Assembly: GCA_942159475.1 (NCBI GenBank)
Contig: OW804094.1
Span: 9,679,555 to 9,743,554, forward strand
Reading direction: 5' to 3'
Length of the DNA: 64,000 bases
Origin: Sthenelais limicola
Taxonomy: Eukaryota; Annelida; Polychaeta; Phyllodocida; Sigalionidae
Part shown: positions 11,102 through 22,386 of the stretch, one piece after another
Layout of the letters: the number at the start of each line of letters is the position of its first letter
Position numbering within the stretch: position 1 is the first letter of the stretch
Program-made: the position numbers and the translations under genes
The notes under the pieces: generated by a model
Told to the model about the DNA's origin: nothing
What the model saw: the letters and a program-made list of their open reading frames with translations, nothing else
Databases searched by the model: none

Positions 11102-12686
11102 TGAAGACGTAGGCCTATCATTTGACTTTCTTTTATTGTAACAAAGTCCTTTTCTTTGGTTGGTTGTGATCATAATAATCGGGTTAATCACCCTAAGGGT
11201 ACTTTGTTGTGTTTTTTTCATGAAGAACTTGTCATATGAAAAGAAATGAAGGAGTCAAGATGAACTAGTTTGAATATAATATATTGTAGCTTGAGGTATT
11301 GTAGAATCAGTTACAGGTGAAAATTGAAATAAGTCGGAGATACTAACTGTAAGGGCAGTCCAGAGGACTCTGTTTAAAACACTCCACTAAAACATCCTCT
11401 GCACCAACCTTCCTTCAAAACCACCAAGGCTGGAGATTTTCCCTGGGATATATATAGGGCACCAGTACCTTCATTCAAAAGGACATTCTTTGGGACCAAC
11501 AAGAAGGGTTCCATGCGATTTCCCGTCTCAGTAAGGGGTGTGTATGCACTGATAGGTAGTGTCCCTGGTTTGTCTTTAGTGCTGAAACTCCTCACAGACT
11601 GCTGCCTCACTGATTGCTACTGTAACTTTTCCAGTTAGCCCATCCGTACGAGCTCCTACGCCCGTTGATTTTGGGGTTTTTTTTAAAGATTTTATTTCCA
11701 CTGGGTACAGCACCTCCCAGGGTGGTAGGATGTTCTGGCGGAACCCAGCTTTTGGAAAAACATAGTTACAATTTGTACACGTCGCCATGTGAGTGTTTGT
11801 AAGATATAATTAAAATATAATGATAATGATAATAATAATGATGAGTTTGGTGAATGTACACTTGGCCATGCATTGTTCCGTGCACTATATAGAATTCCAG
11901 GGGTGTAGGAAGTAAAGAATTATTGGATGGGCAGAGAGAATCTTGCACTGAGTGTGTGACGAGCACGCAGGCGCAAGTATTAAGGACTAGGGGTCCATCA
12001 AATGTATATCATATAATACATATTTTGTTTGGACAAATTTTATCCAGGCTTTATCAACAATATTTGAAACTCTCACCCCAGGGGTGATTTTCGTAGCGTC
12101 CTGCTACTCATTCTGGTACCACGAGATACACTTGTACAATAAGCTAATCTAATATATTACAAAACATTTTCATTGTCATCATATATTCACTTCTAGTATT
12201 TTACAGCCAATATAATTTATAATAAAATAAAGATGAAAAAAGGTGAGAAAGAGGAGTTGTGATGTGGTTGGAGAAATAATGAAATGAAGGATATTTTATA
12301 TTAACTATATCGGCTGACTTGTAATATCACTAGGATATCCTGGAGCGATGGTAGAGACTTGGTCTTGGCAATGTGTATAATAATAAGGTGTAGGCCTAAT
12401 CGACGCTGGGTTAGGAATAACTTGAGGATTCATACCGGTGTAGGTATAATGGTCTTTATTAGCCTTTCTCTGCAATACCTTGAAACACCTTGAAACACCG
12501 TGAAATCTATAAGATAATGGTCAACATTTCCTTTAGATAATGTCTAAGCTTAATAAGGATGATATAATCCCATATAAACAGGTTAGAACATGACAGACAA
12601 TGATTAAACAATGTTTTAATTATACAAAGTTTCGAACTCTGAAAGGGCTGTAAAAATCGGTACATGTTAACCTTGCCGTGTGGGCG
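11102..12686. other. No recognised gene; possible decayed coding patch
   Basis: On the minus strand, 11788-11374 contains two overlapping open frames of about 70 codons that could be one frameshifted sequence beginning MATCTNCNYVFPKAGF at the ATG near 11786. It has a CxxC pair but no family I recognise. The rest is AT-rich, with an ATA/ATG-rich simple tract near 11810-11840. Confidence 0.3.
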
Positions 12687-12729
12687 ATAATATATGGAAA
12701 GCGGGATGCATATAACCGAAAATTGCGCA

Positions 12730-12960
12730 TGCGCAAAAAGCGGCGACCGTTTTTATCGCAACATTACCGTAATCGACAGGAACTCACCCGACTTTCACGG
12801 CAAGGTAGCCGCTTTTTTCGCACAGACGGCCGCAATTTTCGGTAGTCTAGCCGTCGATTTCGGAACTCGTACCGCTTTTGTCGCAACGGCGGCCGCTTTT
12901 GTCGCCGACAATTGCGGCCGAAATATGCGGCCGCAAAAATTCAGAAGCCAGGTCGCCAAG
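12730..12960 (+). repeat. CpG-rich subterminal zone, left
   Basis: This zone is dense in CGGCCGC, TCGCAAC, TTTCGG and GCGCATGCGC. It includes two NotI sites (GCGGCCGC) and is open as a 103-codon frame on the plus strand. It mirrors the right zone in composition beyond the exact TIR. The open frame is probably a by-product of CpG-rich sequence lacking stop codons. Confidence 0.6.
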
Positions 12961-13149
12961 GCCCAGTCAACTCTAAGTGTGTGGGGCCTTGTGGAGGGGT
13001 GTTAAACTTAAAATGGTCTTTATTGATGTCAATAATGGATGGATTTTAAAAATTCAAAATTCTCCACAATCCTTAGAAGGTACTCTATCTTTCTGCTTTC
13101 TGCTATCTTGTGCGTTGGTATACTTTGCATTTTTAAATTTATGGTGACG

Positions 13150-13860
13150 GTTTTTGTACCATACCCCTTAGTGCCTCCTCCAGTGCCTCCTCCAGTATCT
13201 CCTCCAGTACCTCCACTTACAGTAACGCCTCCTGTACCTCCTCTGTATATCTATACATATACACAAGCATATGGATGTATACATACATGTATATACACAG
13301 TCATATGTATACATGTATGCATCTCTGCATATATACAAACATATGCACATGCGTATACATAACAATATGCATGATATATACAAAAACATATATGATGCAT
13401 ACACTATGTATATCTAGGCATATTTATGCATACATAATATGTATGCATAAATATGTACATGTATACATGTATATAACTATACCATATATGTATCCAAATA
13501 TATGTATATGTATGTATGTATGTATATATATGTATATGCATATATGCATATATACATATATACAGTATGTATACAAGGGGCAGATATTGGATGAGGTATG
13601 GGAGGGGGGGAACACAGGGACAGGTACAGCCTGAGATACTGGGGGAGGCACAGGAGCAGATGGAACTGGGCAGGGACTGATGGAGGGACTGGACGAGGTA
13701 TTGGAGGAGTGTACTGGAGGAGGGTACTGGAGGAGCTACTGGAGGAGAGTACTGGGGGAGGGTACTGGAGGAGCTACTGGAGGAGAGTACTGGGGGAGGG
13801 TACTGGAGGAGGGTACTGGAGGAGGGTACTGGAGGAGGTTACTCGAGGTTACCTCCTCCA
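13150..13860. repeat. Simple-repeat block: complementary CTCCAGTAC tracts around a TATGCA-rich tract
   Basis: Positions 13165-13245 carry repeats of CCTCCTCCAGT; positions 13690-13860 carry the complement, GTACTGGAGGAGG. Between them (13250-13570) is a purine/pyrimidine-alternating tract rich in ATGTATAC and ATATGCAT. The two outer tracts could fold into a very large hairpin. Open frames here on both strands follow from the repeats. Confidence 0.7.
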
Positions 13861-14135
13861 GTACATCCTCTCATTTAGTCCAATCTGCGAAAATGTGTCT
13901 TGAATAATGTTGGAAAATTGTGGTTACTCCAGGGCTGGGCAAGCCATTAAAACATGCACTATCCCCCATATGTTCCAGTGCTCCCCCCAAATAGTGATAC
14001 ACTAATAACACTGGTTATGATAAAAGGGGAAATAGGGATAAAAGTAATGGTAGAAGTAATGGTAGAAGTAATGGGAGGTAGTGTAGGTAAGTGTAGGTTG
14101 GAGTTGTATAGGGCCCTTGAGAAGGGCGGGAAAAG

Positions 14136-14815
14136 GTGAGCGATAATAGGGAATGTTGATAATTTTAAAGAATTTTTAATTGAAAATGGTAGAGGGGTAA
14201 ATAAGAATCATAATAAGAGTGAAAATTTAATAAGTAAAATTAATAGTTTAGAAGTTATGAGGGTTGAAAGATGAGAAGATTGTATGGTAGGGATATAGTG
14301 GTAAGGTGAGTGATAATAGGGAGGGTTGATAATTTTAAAGAATTTTTAATGGAAAATGGTAGAGGGGTAAATAAGAATCATAATAAGAGTGAAAATTTAA
14401 TAAGTAAAATTAATAGTTTAGAAGTTATGAGGGTTGAAAGATGAGAAGATTGTATGGTAGGGATATAGTGGTAAGGTGAGTGATAATAGGGAGGGTTGAT
14501 AATTTTAAAGAATTTTTAATGGAAAATGGTAGAGGGGTAAATAAGAATCATAATAAGAGTGAAAATTTAATAAGTAAAATTAATAGTTTAGAAGTTATGA
14601 GGGTTGAAAGATGAGAAGATTGTATGGTAGGGATATAGTGGTAAGGTGAGTGATAATAGGGAGGGTTGATAATTTTAAAGAATTTTTAATGGAAAATGGT
14701 AGAGGGGTAAATAAGAATCATAATAAGAGTGAAAATTTAATAAGTAAAATTAATAGTTTAGAAGTTATGAGGGTTGAAAGATGAGAAGATTGTATGGTAG
14801 GGATACAGTGGTAAG
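14136..14815 (+). repeat. 170-bp satellite, four head-to-tail units
   Basis: GTGAGTGATAATAGGGAGGG starts units at 14306, 14476 and 14646, and a slightly diverged first unit starts at 14136, so the period is exactly 170 bp. Units two to four are almost identical, indicating recent expansion or homogenisation. The unit is AT-rich (AATTTTTAATGGAAAATGG). Confidence 0.9.
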
Positions 14816-15194
14816 GGTTGTATGGGCTGTTAGTATGGGTAGTATGGCAGTATGTAAGCAAGTGTCCTACCTCACAGGTGTCCAATCTCCCAGTGCCAAA
14901 TGAGTGAATGAATGAATGAATGAATGATCTGACCCACCTCACACTATGATTAATGTGAAATTGATACACCCCTACAATCATTGCAATGTGTTCAACAGCA
15001 AGCACTGGCAAGGCGAATTGTACATTTTCTGAAATCTGACCCATATATCTATGCATATATATGCATATATTATGTGATGTGTTACAGGAAAATCAGTCAC
15101 AAGTCTCCACCACTCTAATGTGCTGAATTAACCTCTTAATGTGCTGAAAAGTGCTGCACTCTGAAGTCTCATGTTACATGCCAATAAATTATTC

Positions 15195-15750
15195 AATAAA
15201 TTATACCCTTCTCCCTCACACCCTTATCCCTCATACCCTCCGCCCTTATACCCTCCTCCCTCACACCCTTCTCACTCACACCCACTTCCCTCATACCCTC
15301 CGCCCTTATACCCTCCGCCCTTATACCCTCCTCTCTCATACCCTCCGCCCTTATACCCTCCTCCCTCACACCCTTCTCCCTCATACCCACCTCCCTCATA
15401 CCCCCGCCCTCACACCCTTCTCCCTCATACCCTCCGCCCTTTTACTCTCCTCCCTCACATCCTTCTCCCTCATACCCTCTGCCCTTATACCCTCCTCCCT
15501 CACACCCTCCTCCCTCAAACCCTCCGCCCTTATACCCGCCTCCCTCACACCCACATCCCTCATACCCTCCTTCCTCAGTCCCTCCCTCAGACCCTCCTCC
15601 CTCGGGCCCACCTCCCTCAGACCCTCCCTCAATCCCTCCTCCCACACACCCTCCTCCCTCAGATTGGCCCCCTCAGACCACACATTGGCCCCCTCCTCCC
15701 TCAGTCACCCTTCCCTCAGACTCTCTGCCCTCAAACCTTACAGATTTGAT
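15195..15750 (+). repeat. Pyrimidine-rich minisatellite, 15-bp basic unit
   Basis: Repeats of TACCCTCCTCCCTCA and TACCCTCCGCCCTTA run for about 550 bp. Because the 15-bp unit is a multiple of three and contains no stop, several frames on both strands stay open for up to 200 codons. Confidence 0.9.
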
Positions 15751-15899
15751 TAAGTCAGATTCCAAGCTGAATTTGGAGGTACAGAGTATGTACAGGAGGA
15801 GGCACAGGGGTATGTCCAGGAGGAGGGACAGGGGGTGTATGTGAACGTAAAAAATTTCGTTTCATTATATTGTACATGTTACATACCCCTCCTCCCCCA

Positions 15900-16228
15900 T
15901 ACCCTACCCCACTTCATCTCCGCGCCCATTTGACGGCCGCCTTTGACGGCCGCATTTGACGCAAAAGATGCGCATTTGACGCAAAAAACGGGCGAAAATA
16001 TCGGTTTGTCATGCGCCGATTTCGGTCACACATGCGCCGATTTCGGTCACACATGCGCGTTTAACGCTTAGTCACCCGTTTTTTTCGGCCGCATTTCTCG
16101 CGACCGAAATTACCGGCCGAAAAAAGCGCAGCGCGCATTTGGCGCACCCACTTTAGTCGGACGATCCCGTATATATCGGCCGATATTGACGGATGCGAAA
16201 ATTACGCTCCACATTGAATTACTATTGA
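15900..16228 (-). repeat. CpG-rich subterminal zone, right
   Basis: The zone contains ATTTGACGCAAAA, GACGGCCGC and CATGCGCCGATTTCGGTCAC, the last twice in tandem. It mirrors the left zone in CGGCCG and ATTTCGG content. Such clustered short motifs may be transposase-binding sites or keep the ends CpG-dense; both are inference. Confidence 0.6.
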
Positions 16229-16286
16229 GCCGCTTTTTGCGCATGCGCAATTTTCGGTTATATGCATCCCGCTTTCCATAATAATA

Positions 16287-17600
16287 GTGATTTAGCGCGG
16301 CCGCTACAAGGTACACGGAAAGGAAATATGACTATAATTGAAATCCAATTAACTATCAATAATGCACCCCACAAGGCATTTTATAAATACTATGAACATA
16401 AAATATACCATAATCCAGTCATATGACCAGAAATGTCCCTAATATATTCAATTAAATGGCTGTTCAATATACAGCATATCACATATATAAGTTATCATAT
16501 ATCTGTTTTAATTTACAACCAGCCTCTGTAGTCAAGGTGAGATGGATGGAACAGATTAATCATCCACTCGACAGTAGCAAAGAAACATAAAGAAATATAT
16601 ACAGACATCATGTACTAAATATTACATCTACTTGCCCTATATTTGTTTTTTTAAATATTTTTATTGGCCACACATGTTAAACAATCATTAGTAAATTACG
16701 CATGACCATAATATGGTGCTTTTCGGGCGTTGCCAGGTCCAAAATCAACATCATTCAAATACAAATATTCAATTGAGCAGAATGGTATCAATATCAATTA
16801 CTTGTCTCAAATTCTGTCGATCAACACTAATATACATATGCTAGCTATTTCTATATGAACAATACCTATTAATATACAAACATGTACAGATCACAGGAGA
16901 CTCTATTTTAGTGTCTTTCTATTGCGTCAGTGACCCCCGAAAGATAGGGATCTGTTTGTTAATTTGAGTGAAAAATGCAAACGCATTGTAGAAAATAGAC
17001 TACCATTTTGTCAAGGAAACATTTCACTCCCATCACATTTATACAACTTAGAGAAAGAACACATGGTAATTTACATAGAGAATTGACCAACTTTAGGCGA
17101 ACCTTTTCTTGATGTACAGCTGTTTCAATACAGTCACGGAATTTGTCGTTTAAATCCCATCCAAAAAAAGTGTTCCTTGGTACAACAAGATTGCTATTTT
17201 CAGAATATCTTTTCTGAATAAGGAAAGTGTTTAACATCTGCTTCATCGAGTGATACTGTAATTTTCGAAGTGCGTATGCACGCAAATGGTTGCCGTGGGC
17301 CGGTCGCCGTGGGTCTGCTGGAGCAGCTATTCTGGTTACGGTGGAACAACCATGCGCGCCATCTACTAGCATGCGGGCGCAATCCACAATCCCTATGTAC
17401 CGTGTAGAGAATACTTTTCCCTTGCCGTTCCGTTGCTGCGATTGGGGCGTACTTAAAATTGAATAGGGCAAACGTAGAAATTAGGGACTTTGTCATCTTT
17501 TGGGGTTGTTGCAAATGGTCACCGTGGGCTGGTATTCTCCATTCTTGGATTGTGTTGTGGCTTGTGCGTTTGGGGAATAAACTCAGCTCTTGATATTATT
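16287..17600 (-). other. AT-rich stretch with one unassigned open frame
   Basis: A minus-strand frame across 17471-16959 is open for about 170 codons without an ATG at its start, and a second frame overlaps it at 17514-17200. Neither shows a domain I recognise. They lie just downstream of the hairpin at 17605-17620, so they are not the same transcript if that hairpin ends it. The interval 16287-16950 shows no gene. Confidence 0.3.
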
Positions 17601-17604
17601 TGGT

Positions 17605-17620
17605 AGCCCTGAAAAGGACT
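17605..17620 (-). terminator. Histone-type mRNA 3' stem-loop
   Basis: Read on the minus strand the sequence is AGTCCTTTTCAGGGCT. It forms a six-pair stem (A-T, G-C, T-G, C-G, C-G, T-A) with loop TTTC, flanked by AAAA upstream and ACCA downstream. The replication-dependent histone consensus is GGYYYT-TYTH-ARRRCC followed by ACCCA; this copy deviates only at the first pair. It lies 24 nt beyond the stop codon of the 133-aa ORF. A purine-rich CAAGAGCTGAG follows about 13 nt later, where a histone downstream element would sit. Confidence 0.55.
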
Positions 17621-17644
17621 TTTTGGTTATCGACTTTCGGCTTT

Positions 17645-18046
17645 TCACTTCTTGAATACAAAGTCAATTGATCTTATGCCCCTTGACTCTAGCACAATGT
17701 CAGCCTTAAGCCTATCTATGACATTGTCGTTCAGTTGTTTTGTAAAAATATTTCTTGACCACTGAAGCATTTGCATATGGTCTCTGTATTTAGCCACTGC
17801 TTCGACTCGCTTTTTCTTTATCGCCCGTTCTTGTTTTTGACGACATTTTGTCATTTTTTCTTCCAGTACCGCCAGTTTCTTCTCCAACTGCCTTTCCTCT
17901 GCAACAGCAATAATGAATTGCATGATTTTGTGCTTGTCGTCAGCGGTAACCGTGGTGAGGCCTGTGTCTTCCATTCTATGGATATAGAAATGCTCAAGTT
18001 CTTCCGCTGTCATTTCCCAGGGATTTGTTCTTTTGCAATGTGGCAT
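17645..18046 (-). CDS. Intact 133-aa basic coiled-coil protein of unknown function
   Basis: An ATG-initiated intronless frame begins MPHCKRTNPWEMTAEELEHF. Residues about 50-95 are Lys/Glu-rich with heptad-like spacing (EERQLEKKLAVLEEKMTKC), predicting a coiled coil. The C-terminal third is mixed polar and ends FVFKK. I recognise no family; it is not a core or linker histone. The remarkable point is the histone-type hairpin 24 nt after the stop codon, which would imply a non-polyadenylated, cell-cycle-coupled transcript if functional. A similar hairpin follows the ORF ending at 31718. Confidence 0.55.
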   Translation of the reverse strand: MPHCKRTNPWEMTAEELEHFYIHRMEDTGLTTVTADDKHKIMQFIIAVAEERQLEKKLAVLEEKMTKCRQKQERAIKKKRVEAVAKYRDHMQMLQWSRNIFTKQLNDNVIDRLKADIVLESRGIRSIDFVFKK

Positions 18047-18059
18047 TTTGGATATTGAT

Positions 18060-19046
18060 GTCTCCCCTTTACCAATTACACTATGTTAAATAGTCTATAC
18101 TTAAAGACTCTCCAAACAAGTGTACGGTAGACAGTAGCCAATCACAATTAGAAACAGTCTTACTATAATAAAACATTGAGCAACAAACCAACCGCGTCAT
18201 GTACTAGCACCTCTTTCAATCAATTTAAATTATCCGCCTATAGACAGGGTACCTAATTACTTGTTGGTTGCCGGTATTGGGGCCTACTAAAGTATTTAAT
18301 CATTACTGGAGTCGAATTGAATACCTATTATCATTATGGCATTTAAACAGATGATTTGCTTTGAATAAAGACACCTCTCCTAAGCTAAACAGGTATGGTA
18401 GGCCTAAGCACATTACTTTAAAACATGATGCAAATTGACTTGCGTAAAAGAGCGATCAATAAATCATTTCATTGGACTTTGACCAATTACCAACAAACCA
18501 CAAATTCTCTCCACTCTTGCCATCACCTACATCATTATAAAATGCCTCATCAACAGAGGCATTTCCTGCTAGGAAAAGTAGCCAGTTTTGACCGCTATAA
18601 CCCAAACCATAAAATCGGACTCACACTATAACATTTAAACAGTTATATATGAAAAAAATATAACTAAGCCATAACTCACACCAGACAATGTGAAAATAAA
18701 TGTGCCCAACGAAAATGATTGGAACTTATACTTACCTGTGATAGTTCTTTCTCTCCTCCTCCACCCCACTATACTATTCGCTCAACCCCCCTATCCTTTT
18801 CTTAACTAACTCTCCCACTCTTGACTCTTGACTTACAGACATTACTAAATAATATATATGTCATAATGTACAAAGTCTTGACTCTTGACTTACAGACACT
18901 ACGAAATAATATATATGTAATAATGTACAAACCATGGCATTGCAAAATATATCGCAGTCCAAATAACGAATGCACAAGTCAGTCATGTCTTATTCAATAT
19001 AATAATTGTAAATACCATGACTTAATCAATTCTTTTCGATCGACAA
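18060..19046. other. No gene seen; short direct repeat
   Basis: The motif CTTGACTCTTGACTTACAGA with AATAATATATATGT occurs twice near 18820-18920, a tandem duplication of about 58 bp. The remainder is AT-rich and carries no supported feature. Confidence 0.4.
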
Positions 19047-19260
19047 TTAGTCAAATTGAGGCTGTTGTTCAATCGCCACCTCCAATTTCCTTGTTCCGTT
19101 GTGAACTACTTTCCACAAAATCGTAAAAGATTCATCATCGCGACCTACAAATTTGATTTTCTCCTTCCACTTCTCCTCCGTCTCGCTATCAACTGATTCA
19201 AGTTCTCCGTCTATCAAATACCGTGTGCAAAGTAAACAAATATCTTCACAATCTAAACTC
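19047..19260 (-). CDS. Putative terminal exon of an unknown gene
   Basis: After a possible acceptor (AAAATATAG) the minus strand is open for about 70 codons, starting SLDCEDICLLCTRYLIDG and ending in a TAA at 19047-19049. CEDICLLC provides a CxxxxC-type pair but no full zinc-binding pattern. An upstream Lys/Ala-rich frame (19434-19246, QMKVCLAEKERVAEVKRLEK) begins after a TTTTTCAG-like acceptor and could be an alternative exon. Family unknown. Confidence 0.3.
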
Positions 19261-19399
19261 TATATTTTCACTAGCTTCATTAGCCTTCCTAGCAGCATTA
19301 GCCTTAGCCAACTTCTCCAACCTCTTTACCTCAGCCACTCGTTCTTTTTCTGCCAGGCACACTTTCATTTGACTGAAAAAGAAAGTGGTCAATTTATTT

Positions 19400-20600
19400 A
19401 GATGTCTCAAAGTATACTTTTTAAACACTGTCACTGAATCACCCGTAACATCGGGTGTACTGTTATTAGTACTGTACTGTAATTATGACCCATTTACAGT
19501 GTGCAACATAGGGAATTTGGAGATGAGAGACCAAAATAATTCTGGGTCATAGACAGGGTTCCCGTGGTCCAGAGTACATTGAACATTTTATCACTTGGAT
19601 ATTTCATTGGAGACCGTCGGGCCCTGACAAATATTAATGTCAGAGACGACGAAAATTCTGTGGAGACCTGGGCGTCGGTCTCTGGGTTATGTTGCACACT
19701 GCATTTAAAACTGTAATTATGACCAATTTAAAACTCTTGCCAGTGATGGTATACGGTATTTGACTTAATATTACTCACATATGGTCTTGACTATACTGCC
19801 ATGACGACTTAATATTAAAAATGTATATTACAATCACAATAAATGACTGTCTGTATATTGCTAATGCTTCAATCAATCAGTCAGAAGTTAATAGTACTGT
19901 ACTGTAATTAAGAACCATTTAAAACTCTTGCCAGACTTACTATATACGGTACTGTACTGTACTTATGACCGATTTATATACAATAGATGTAAAGTCATGC
20001 TAGACTAATCTCATCACAGTACTTATGACCTACACCGATTTATATACAATAAAACACTGTCACTGAATCACCCGTAACATCGGGTGTACTGTTAATAGTA
20101 CTGTACTGTAATTATGACTATATAACAGACTGACTATATACGGTACTGTACTGTACTGTACTTATGACCGATTTATATACAATAGATGTAAAGTCATGCT
20201 GTACCGCTAATATAAGTTAAAAATCAGCATCAGATATATCAATCAATCAATCAAGTCTCAAGGAAGTCTCCTTGTAAACATCAGATATAGGCAATCAATC
20301 AATCATTAAAGTCTCCTTGTGTAATGGAAGTCTCCACAAATATAGTTCTTAGTGTCCTTCCTCAAGGAAGTCTCCTTGTATTGCGAAGACTGGTACTGGG
20401 AAAACTGATAAGTCTCAAGGAAGTCTCCTTGTGAACATCAGATATAGGCAATCAATCAATCATTAAAGTCTCCTTGTGTAATGGAAGTCTCCACAAAGAT
20501 AGTTCTTAGTGTCCTTCCTGTCCTGCGAAAACTGATAAGTCTCAAGGAAGTCTCCTTGTGAAGACTGGCACTGAAGGAAGTCTCCTTCCATAGTCTCCTT
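19400..20600. repeat. Complex direct-repeat region
   Basis: Several blocks are duplicated in direct orientation: AACACTGTCACTGAATCACC plus GTACTGTACTGTAATTATGA at about 19425 and 20050, and GTCTCAAGGAAGTCTCCTTG plus CAATCAATCAATCATTAAAG at about 20255 and 20410 (again in part near 20540). The motif AAGTCTCCTTG appears more than eight times. No gene is visible. Confidence 0.7.
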
Positions 20601-20812
20601 ACATATAGACAGGCTGCTTTGTTCTTAGTGTCCTTCCTCTAGTCAACTTGAGGACAGGTGTAGTCTGTACCACTACCCGTCTCCTGCCGTTTCCAACCGG
20701 TGTAGATGGCCGAATGGGACGCTTGCTTAAAGTCCTAGTCCTAGGCTCAGGCTCTGAAGGATTGCCGTCTTCACACCGCCCTAACTTCTTTCTCATGTTC
20801 TTCTTCTTTTTC

Positions 20813-22230
20813 TCATATTTTTTCTTGAAGTGTGTCAACGGCAGCTACAGTTTTCGCTGTGTCAACTTCCAAATTCCGTGTCGGGGATGTGCTAACTGAA
20901 TACAAAAATAATAAAGCCCACGTAATTGGTGTACAATATATTCGATCTAAGCATCTTGCCATTCATAATATAAACTAATTGCAATAATAAAGCCCACGTA
21001 ATTGGTGTACAATATATTCGATATAAGCATCTTACCATTCATAATATAAACTAATTGCAATAATATAAACTTTAATTTATCATTTATCATGTAAACTAAT
21101 TGCGATTTAACTAATACAAGCATCTTACCATTCATTTCAGGCAATTGGCGGTATTTCGCAACTCTGGGAGGAGTATTATCAGCCTGTCTAAACCTTATCC
21201 AGTTTGCAGCAATGAGGCTTTTTCCTGAGGCTTCGGGAAATACTGGAAGTGAAGGTAAAGCAAGTCTGCTCGAGTCATCAGGTGATGCAGGTGATGTAAC
21301 TGAGGCTTCTGGAGGTACAAAAGCAAGTCTACTCTGACCTGAAGAAGCTGACGAAGCATCCATCCTCACACCACCAGGTCTGCTACCATCCATCCTCACA
21401 TCACCACCAGGTGAACCAGCAAGTCTGCTCGAGTCAGCAGGTGATGTAACTGAGGCTTCTGGAGGTACAAAAGCAAGTCTACTCTGACCTGAAGAAGCTG
21501 ACGAAGCATCCATCCTTACACCGCCAGGTCTGCTACCATCCATCCTCACATCACCACCAGGTGAACCAGCAAGTCTGCTCGAGTCATCGGGTGATGCAGG
21601 TGATGGACGATCCATCCTTCCATCACCACCAGGTGAAGCAAGTCTGCTCGAGTCAGCAGATGCAGGTGATGGACCGGGCTGAAGTTTCTTATATGGGCCT
21701 GTGGAAAGGTAATTATGCAATCTTATTATACTGTCTGCAATATACTTTGGATTGATATTTATATATTATTTTATAGGTAAATATACTCACGTCTAAGAGA
21801 CACCACAAGCCCAGTCTTCAGCATAGAATAGTGGTTTTGGGTTATGGCACCCGATTGCAACATGGACTTTGCTTGGGTGATTACTTCCAACATGGAGTCC
21901 AAGTCTAACACCACATGTTCACCCATTTCTTCACCCATTTCATCAACCAAGTCTTTGGGCAGACTACTTTCAAATGTTGCCACTGCTTCTCTGCTAGACC
22001 TTCGCTTCCTTGGTCCTGGCCGTGAATTACCAGAAGGCAAAACTATTCCGTCTTGAAAAAGTGAAACTATAAATAATAATAAAATAAAATTATATGAAAT
22101 GCCATATAAAAGTATATTGGTATATTGGTATAAAAATATATGGTATAAAAGTAAAAATAGAACTCACAATTCTCCCGCAGCATCGAACGGTGACTGTAAC
22201 TACTTGCCCAGTCACCATTTGCCAGAACAA
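20813..22230 (-). CDS. Multi-exon gene with 50-residue repeats (unknown)
   Basis: Four exons join with compatible phases and GT-AG introns: 22230-22168, 22051-21791, 21698-21129 and 20895-20813. The second encodes a basic start (PGPRKRRSS) and an acidic helix-rich segment. The third contains a disordered Pro/Ser/Gly-rich domain with two near-perfect 50-residue repeats (units containing SPGGDVRMDGSRPGG and FVPPEASVTSP). The last exon in this phase ends LQEKI; another phase would read a Lys/Arg-rich tail to 20599. Exon donors around 21129, 21030 and 20951 sit in a threefold direct repeat. An upstream exon is expected near 22628-22387, but I cannot find a donor of the right phase. Function unknown; the neighbouring KDZ-like remnants suggest it may be element-encoded. 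Confidence 0.5.
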
Positions 22231-22386
22231 CTGCAAATATAACGTAGATAAATATATAAATCAGCATCGTACAACAAACTACATTGTATATTATGGTATA
22301 CTATAATGGTATAGATATTTTCTTTTAATTGCATACTTACTGTCGGTTATCCGTTGTACGACACTGGTCTTGATTTTAGAAGCAGG

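Larger units (their letters stand above)
12693..16280. mobile_element. TIR element with 52-bp perfect TIR and tandem-repeat cargo
   Basis: Positions 12693-12744 are the exact inverse of 16229-16280 (start TATGGAAAGCGGGATGCATA). ATAATA flanks both ends (12687-12692 and 16281-16286), a 6-bp target duplication. Both subterminal zones are strikingly CpG-rich, while the centre consists of microsatellites, a 170-bp satellite and a pyrimidine minisatellite. I see no transposase. A superfamily with 6-bp duplications and TA-starting TIRs is implied, but I cannot name it. The low-complexity target makes the duplication slightly less secure than the TIR. Confidence 0.8.

Noticed and set aside
12694..13005. 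A 103-codon frame within the CpG-rich left end
   Set aside because: It overlaps the TIR and a motif-dense non-coding zone; openness is expected from the composition, and the mirrored right end does not encode the same protein.
13168..13907. Several Tyr/Ile/Cys- and Gly/Tyr/Trp/Arg-rich open frames
   Set aside because: They are produced by microsatellite tracts (ATGTATAC and GTACTGGAGGAGG repeats), with no splice sites or conserved composition.
14136..14815. Possible CRISPR-like array, from the regular 170-bp spacing
   Set aside because: The units are contiguous head-to-tail copies without unique spacers, and the sequence is eukaryotic; it is a satellite.
15151..15753. A 200-codon Pro/Leu/Thr-rich open frame and overlapping frames on both strands
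   Set aside because: All are translations of the 15-bp pyrimidine minisatellite, which has no stop codons in several frames.
17200..17514. A 104-codon frame as a second gene
   Set aside because: It overlaps the 17471-16959 frame on the same strand, lacks a family match and may be chance openness in a GC-richer patch.
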